64,000 nt of DNA from Owenia fusiformis (lineage: Eukaryota > Annelida > Polychaeta > Sabellida > Oweniidae): NCBI GenBank assembly GCA_903813345.2, contig CAIIXF020000012.1:1281318-1345317 (forward strand), given 5' to 3'. Shown here in pieces: positions 58,979 through 64,000 of the stretch. The notes beneath the pieces were generated by a model that worked only from the letters and a program-made list of their open reading frames with translations, made no database searches and had not been told where the DNA came from. Positions within the stretch are counted from its first letter, which is position 1, and each line of letters starts with the position of its first letter. The position numbers and the translations under genes were made by a program.

Positions 58979-59407
58979 ACTACGGATGCTTAAGTATATA
59001 ATAGTATTCTCTTATTTGATTTGACACATGATTGCCATACTTCTGAAATTTGAGTCTTGAATAACCATTGATAAAATGTTCTTGATCTTTTTGGGGGCAC
59101 TATATTTGACATGGTAAAGAATGCATTCGTTGATTGGAATTTGGGTACCCATTTAATCAGTTACTTCTAATTCTGCCTTATAATGTCATAATAATACATG
59201 ATGCATTGCCTTCATTTTCAAATGGCATTATGTAACATGACTAAGCTAAGATGAAAGCAAGATGGATGCTAGTTATTTAACTCAAACCCTAGTTTACTAA
59301 GACACTGGTCATCTTAGACCTGAGTATTTCTTATTTATTTTTAGAGTAATATCATTAAGATGAAAAGTTATAGGGAAATGAACATTGATGAAATATAATG
59401 TAAAATA

Positions 59408-59587
59408 ATGGTGCACGTGAATACACTGGCATGTAGCGGCCCTGATATCGATAAATTCTACACGCAATATAACCCGATTTTAGATGCTTGGTTAAAACTT
59501 TACACGAAAAAGCCTCGATATCCGGGCATTTACTCTTACACTGAACTGAAAATAGCATCGTCTAAACGCGTATGTCTTGGCTTCCGG
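59408..59587 (+). CDS. Candidate first coding exon of an unrecognised gene
   Basis: Sixty codons from ATG to a consensus donor CTTCCGG|GTAAGT, phase 0. An in-frame TAA lies 12 nt before the ATG. The peptide begins MVHVNTLACSGPDIDKFYTQ and includes NPILDAWLKLYTKKPRYPGI; its aromatic and charged residues look like a folded protein rather than translated noise. No family was recognised and no matching downstream exon was found before the ankyrin gene. It may be the first exon of a gene with distant exons, or a stranded fragment. Confidence 0.42.
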
Positions 59588-60306
59588 GTAAGTTTATCAA
59601 CATTTATACTCAATTGAAAGAGCAGTCGTGCTTATATCGTGTACCAGTTTGATTGTTTTATATGTGTGTGTATTTATAATATGATAGCCTAGTAATACCG
59701 TGTCGTTAGAACAAGTGCTAGATATCGAACTGATGACCTGAAATTAGATTATTGGACTGATCGCGCATCTGATATTAGATGATTAATTTGCATTGAATCT
59801 GATATTAGCTTGCAACCCAATACCACAGTAAATACCATGACTTTATATTAGAATGATAACACGGCCTCATATTCTAATTTATTATACGTCCATTGCAGGC
59901 CAAAAATGTTTCAATGTGGATATTGTAATGCACACGAGAATACATTCGATTCGTATATATTGATCATACATCAATTGAACATGGAGATTTTCCTGTACAC
60001 TTTTCCCAAATATGTGGAATAGACTAGATGCGAGTAGAAATTATTTTGATTTATCCTATGCCAAGTAGGGTTTTAGGGAGATAAGTTGGTAAGATATATC
60101 CCGTATCCTGATTTTGAGGTTTCCATATCAAGAACCTCCATATCTCCCGTCATATCTCCCGCTTCGGTGCATATCTTCCCGCTTCGGGGCGTATCTTCCC
60201 GCTTCCAAAAAAGTGGAAATGCAATAAAATGACTTTGCATATGAATGATTTGTTTATTTTTTACACCTTGTACTACTGAAAACTCTACTTGGTATAGAAT
60301 AAAGCA

Positions 60307-60445
60307 GTTATGTACGGTCGGTTTGGATATTGGGTTCATCCCTCGTGAGATATGCACATCTACTTTCTGTCCCTACGGTCCCTCAGGTAGATATGCATAT
60401 CTCCCTCTGGAAAAACCCCATATCCAAAACCCCCCAGTACATAAC
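60307..60445. mobile_element. Palindromic GTTATG hairpin element, copy 2
   Basis: More diverged copy: GTTATGTACGGTCGGTTTGG to CCAAAACCCCCCAGTACATA, with inner GATATGCACATCTAC pairing. Confidence 0.65.
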
Positions 60446-60455
60446 CCTTAATTAT

Positions 60456-61624
60456 CCCATGGTTACAAGGATATAGATCGAATATCACGTGAAGATATAA
60501 TTGATACGTGGATGAAGATCATATTTTAGCAAACAATTCCCAAATCATCGAATATCACTTTTGAAACCATCGAATGTCACTTTTTGAAAGGTGATATTCG
60601 ATGGTTTCAAAAGTGATATTCGATGGTTTCAAAAGTGATATTCGATGGTTTTGATTTTTTCCATTTTTTTATTAATTCAGCAAAACGATTGTTTATATAT
60701 TTATTATATATTTTTATTTTTTCGGATCTTGTTTTTACGGCGTTCGCATTAAATACAAACCACTCTGTTACGTCACGTATATGACGTTCGTTGAATTATC
60801 GCAATCAAAATGTCAGACCAAATGGAATTTCCATTGCAATTTATCTGACTATTCAATGTTCGCTGGATAATAATTCCCAATGGGATAAACGGACAATCCT
60901 ATGTTTTTTCAAAAATATCACTTATATCCACTCATGGATATCAGTATCTTCACTCATTCGCTGCGCTCACTGGCGAAGATATCAATATCCACTCATGGAT
61001 ATAAGTGATATTTTTTCAGAGCCATAGGATATTCCTATATTATTCCATAGTTAGCATGATATCCATAGGATAACATGTCAAAATAAAAACGGTATTTTTG
61101 AAATCAGTGGTAAAATATGATATTTTTGGCAAATTTTCACTTAACCATAGCATACGGTGTTTTAGGGGGGGGGGGGCTTTTAGCCATGACATACGGCGCC
61201 GTATGCCATGGTTTATGGATTTTTGCTACTTCAGACTCAAAACGAGGCTAAGTGTCAATATCGCCGTATCGTTTGGAAAATTCGTTTTAAATCACTTAAT
61301 TCCCGACGATTCTGATGATGACTTTAACTATGGAATATAAAGAACATCCTATGATTTACTCGTGATATGATTTTAATCCACTTATGGATGTTGATATCTG
61401 CACTCTCTCGCTACGCTCACTCGTGCAGATATCATATCCATTCGTTGATAAAAATCATATCACTCATAAATCATAGGATATCCTCTATTTAAGATGTGAT
61501 ATTCGATAGTTTAAAAGTGATATTCGATGGTTTGTAAATTGTTTGCTAAAATATGATATCTTGATCCACATATCAAATATATCATCATGTGATATTCGAT
61601 CTATATCCTCCTTGCAACCATGGG
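60456..61624. mobile_element. 1.17-kb inverted-repeat element with internal hairpins
   Basis: Left CCCATGGTTACAAGGATATA, right TATATCCTCCTTGCAACCAT + GGG. The arms contain GATATTCGATGG repeats. Two inner hairpins have the same plan around CACTCATTCGCTGCGCTCAC and CACTCTCTCGCTACGCTCAC. Confidence 0.7.
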
Positions 61625-62021
61625 CTAAAGCTTTACGTCCCGCTCCAAGCGGGCAGATATAGTATATCTGCCCGCTACGTCATAATCGCCGCTTGCATGT
61701 TTGTTCATAATTTGTAACGTTCGCGGAATGACTGTAAACGGCAATGGAGAAAACACAGACAATCAGGGTCTGTTTGATAGTTAAAAAAGGGGAAAGAGCA
61801 TCCTCTTAATCAATAAAAATTCGAGAAAATAAATATGGGAATATTTGAGAGAACATGAAAATCCGCCCACGGCCAAGAAAACAAAACTGGACATGAATAT
61901 TCTAAAATGTTTCCACGATTTAACAATGTGAACCAGATGACCAAGATTGGTATGGGATAAACATATTATCCTATAGTCGCGGTTCAGGATATTAGGATTA
62001 TCCCTTGGCCAATATGTAGGG

Positions 62022-62164
62022 GTTATGCAATTGGAGGTTTTGGATACAGGGAATATCCCGAGGGATATACAATATATCTTCCCGAGGGACCAAAGGGACC
62101 AAGGGAAGATGAATTATATATCCCTCGGGATATTCCCTGTATCCAAAACCTCCAACTGCATAAC
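62022..62164. mobile_element. Palindromic GTTATGCA hairpin element, copy 3
   Basis: GTTATGCAATTGGAGGTTTT to AAAACCTCCAACTGCATAAC. GGATACAGGGAATATCCC is followed by GAGGGATATACAATATATC and the complements. A stem of about 55 bp is possible. Confidence 0.75.
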
Positions 62165-63720
62165 TGTTGTATATAGTTTAGCATGATATGTACTTCTTTC
62201 TGTAACTGGAATACGATTCTAATATACAAGCAGCACATACGTATTCCCGGGGAACCATAAATATTTTGTGTAGGGTGTGGACATTTTTCTTTTCATTTCT
62301 CTAAAATCAGATTATTCTCATAAAATTCATACAAAGTTGGGCCTAAGCCTCCATTTTCGTATTCTGCATGTTAAGATATTTATAATGTAAAACCTAAGAG
62401 ATAAATTCAATGTCTTCAGTTGAGAATAAGTATAAGGTAAATGTGTGAATTCTGCTTGTTGTTGCACTATTTTTATAATAAACAAGGTTCGATACGCAAC
62501 ACTGAATAGACTGCAGTCATAGCTTAGTTGTAAAGAAAACAAAAGAAGTTGGGACGTGGTCATGCTTGAATACGATTTTAAATATATCGCCCTTTACATT
62601 TGTTGAAATCGGCCTGTATTAATTTCAACAGGTGATCGGTGTACAAGGGCATATATTTGAGTTATTGGTTTAACGATAAGTATGACCTATGAGTGGGTAA
62701 TGTTTTACAAATGCATGAAACAAATACTCCAATGGCCTAATCTCAATTTTCCTGCATAAACTATTACATTGAAATGATGGTCATTTGCTCTCTAACTTCC
62801 GCACCGCATACGTAACTTCGTAACAATTCAATAAGCCAAGACAGGGCCGCTATAATCGCTACATGCCAGTGTGAATAGGGCCTAGTGAAAACATAATTGT
62901 GACGAAAATTTGATCATAAACTATTTTGTCAGATTGTCAAATAAAATTGGAAAAAAATGCGCCTACAGCTTATAGATTTGCCACTAGTATATAATTTTTT
63001 ACACGAAACTAGTTTATACCTAACTCTATAACTAATTGTATGTTGAACTTCAATGTGAATTAAATGTGGTGACCTCAATTCTTCAAACCCAAGTTAGAGG
63101 GAGTGAACATGCGTTGAATTAAAGAGAATACAATAATCAAAGTAAATGCTTAAAGATTCAAATCAAATGATTCATACTAATTTCTTTTAATATTTATAAT
63201 TCTTTGATTCAGTATTTCTAATAATTTCTTTACAAAAAAATGTAATCAAAAATTTGTTTTGAAAAAAATATTTTTGTCATGCAAACAGAACAATAGAAGC
63301 TGCACTTGAGGAAATACGAATTAAGGTTGTTCCTTCATTTACAAATAAATGTAAGCCTTTTTTGAATCGCTTGATTGACTTTTTTCTCAATCGCTTGATT
63401 TAAACACTTCGTAGAAACGAATACTAATGATTGAATGTAGAGACCAAGATATTAAAATCGCATTTTATAGATCAATGAGAAAATGGTCGATTATAACGAA
63501 CAGGTCGATCGAACACTTGAAGAGCATATGATAATAAATAACCAAGTATAAACTAAGTATACCTGATGTTAGGTCTTCAGATACAGCGATACATTGGATA
63601 TTCTTCTTGGTTATTTGATAATATTAGAAACTAAATTTCATACACACTCTTTGTACTTTTAAACATTCAGCTCAAATCCCAGTCGTATGATTTTAACACT
63701 GCGTAAAAAGCGGATACAAA
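62165..63720. other. Upstream region of the ankyrin gene
   Basis: AT-rich with no array. Holds the promoter and possible 5' UTR of the ankyrin gene. At 62833-62875 a minus-strand stretch CACTGGCATGTAGCG matches the start of the 59408 exon. Confidence 0.4.
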
Positions 63721-64000
63721 ATGGCTGAAAGTACGGATCAGTTAGATCAAGAGATTAAAGACGCATTTGAAAGGAACGATGAACCCCAGCTGAGGTTGAT
63801 CCTTCAAAGAGAATCCAAGTGCCATAAAGATGCTCTGCAGTGGGCATTAGAGAGGGATGCAAAACTAAGTAAAGAAACTTTGGATTTATTTTATGAACTA
63901 GGCGCAGATGTTAATGCAAGAGACTGCCATGGTTTGACTGTATTGATGCATGCTTGCAGGTATGGCACACTGGAATGTGCAAAGTGGTTAACAGAGCATG
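63721..64000 (+). CDS. Ankyrin-repeat protein, 5' part (runs off window)
   Basis: Open frame of 93 codons from ATG to the window end, starting MAESTDQLDQEIKDAFERND. The N-terminal helices (IKDAFERNDEPQLRLILQ, DALQWALERD) have ankyrin-like helix pairs. The stretch LGADVNARDCHGLTVLMHAC then RYGTLECAKWL matches the ankyrin consensus (GADVNARD-x-G-x-T-x-LMHA). A GGTATGG at 63960 resembles a donor, but the ankyrin pattern continues through it, so the exon probably does too. Ankyrin repeats bind proteins; the target cannot be told here. Confidence 0.85.
   Translation, partial: MAESTDQLDQEIKDAFERNDEPQLRLILQRESKCHKDALQWALERDAKLSKETLDLFYELGADVNARDCHGLTVLMHACRYGTLECAKWLTEH

Overview
This looks like a window of animal nuclear DNA from a marine invertebrate, most likely a mollusc or another lophotrochozoan. 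The reasons are that genes are split into small exons with GT-AG introns, the base composition is AT-rich, and the introns and spacers are full of tandem repeats and small inverted-repeat transposons. The dispersed repeats carry tandem cores and a terminal hairpin, like the Helitron-type elements known from bivalves. No bacterial, phage, CRISPR or organelle signature was seen. The taxon is an inference.

Left half (9.2-34.15 kb, minus strand): one gene of 12 coding exons whose phases all agree (1350 nt, 449 codons plus stop). It encodes a dynamin/EHD-like GTPase with P-loop GNHSAGKSS, DSPG and SKAD motifs and two C-terminal membrane segments. Its introns hold a 95-bp satellite, two large composite repeats, several short minisatellites and small transposons. 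Positions 1-9.19 kb are mostly repeats: a 40-bp satellite, a roughly 33-bp array and several miniature elements.

Centre (34.6-43.8 kb, plus strand): a two-exon gene for a 262-residue CCCH zinc-finger protein lies head to head with the GTPase gene, 484 bp between start codons. Next comes a secreted Kazal-type inhibitor gene. Its signal-peptide exon (39326-39368) is separated from the Kazal exon (43681-) by 29 tandem 130-bp copies of the intron end, 3' splice site and first half of that Kazal exon.

Right half (43.8-64 kb): mostly repeats and inverted-repeat elements, a possible last Kazal exon (57866-57967), an unassigned first coding exon (59408-59587), and the start of an ankyrin-repeat gene (63721-, running off the window).

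The most unusual pattern is that splice junctions have been tandemly amplified at three independent places: the Kazal acceptor (30 copies), the donor of GTPase exon 6 (32-bp units) and the acceptor of GTPase exon 2 (3 copies). A second strong result is a set of miniature and foldback elements with exact 9-bp target duplications (five insertions, at least two families). They indicate Mutator-like transposition.
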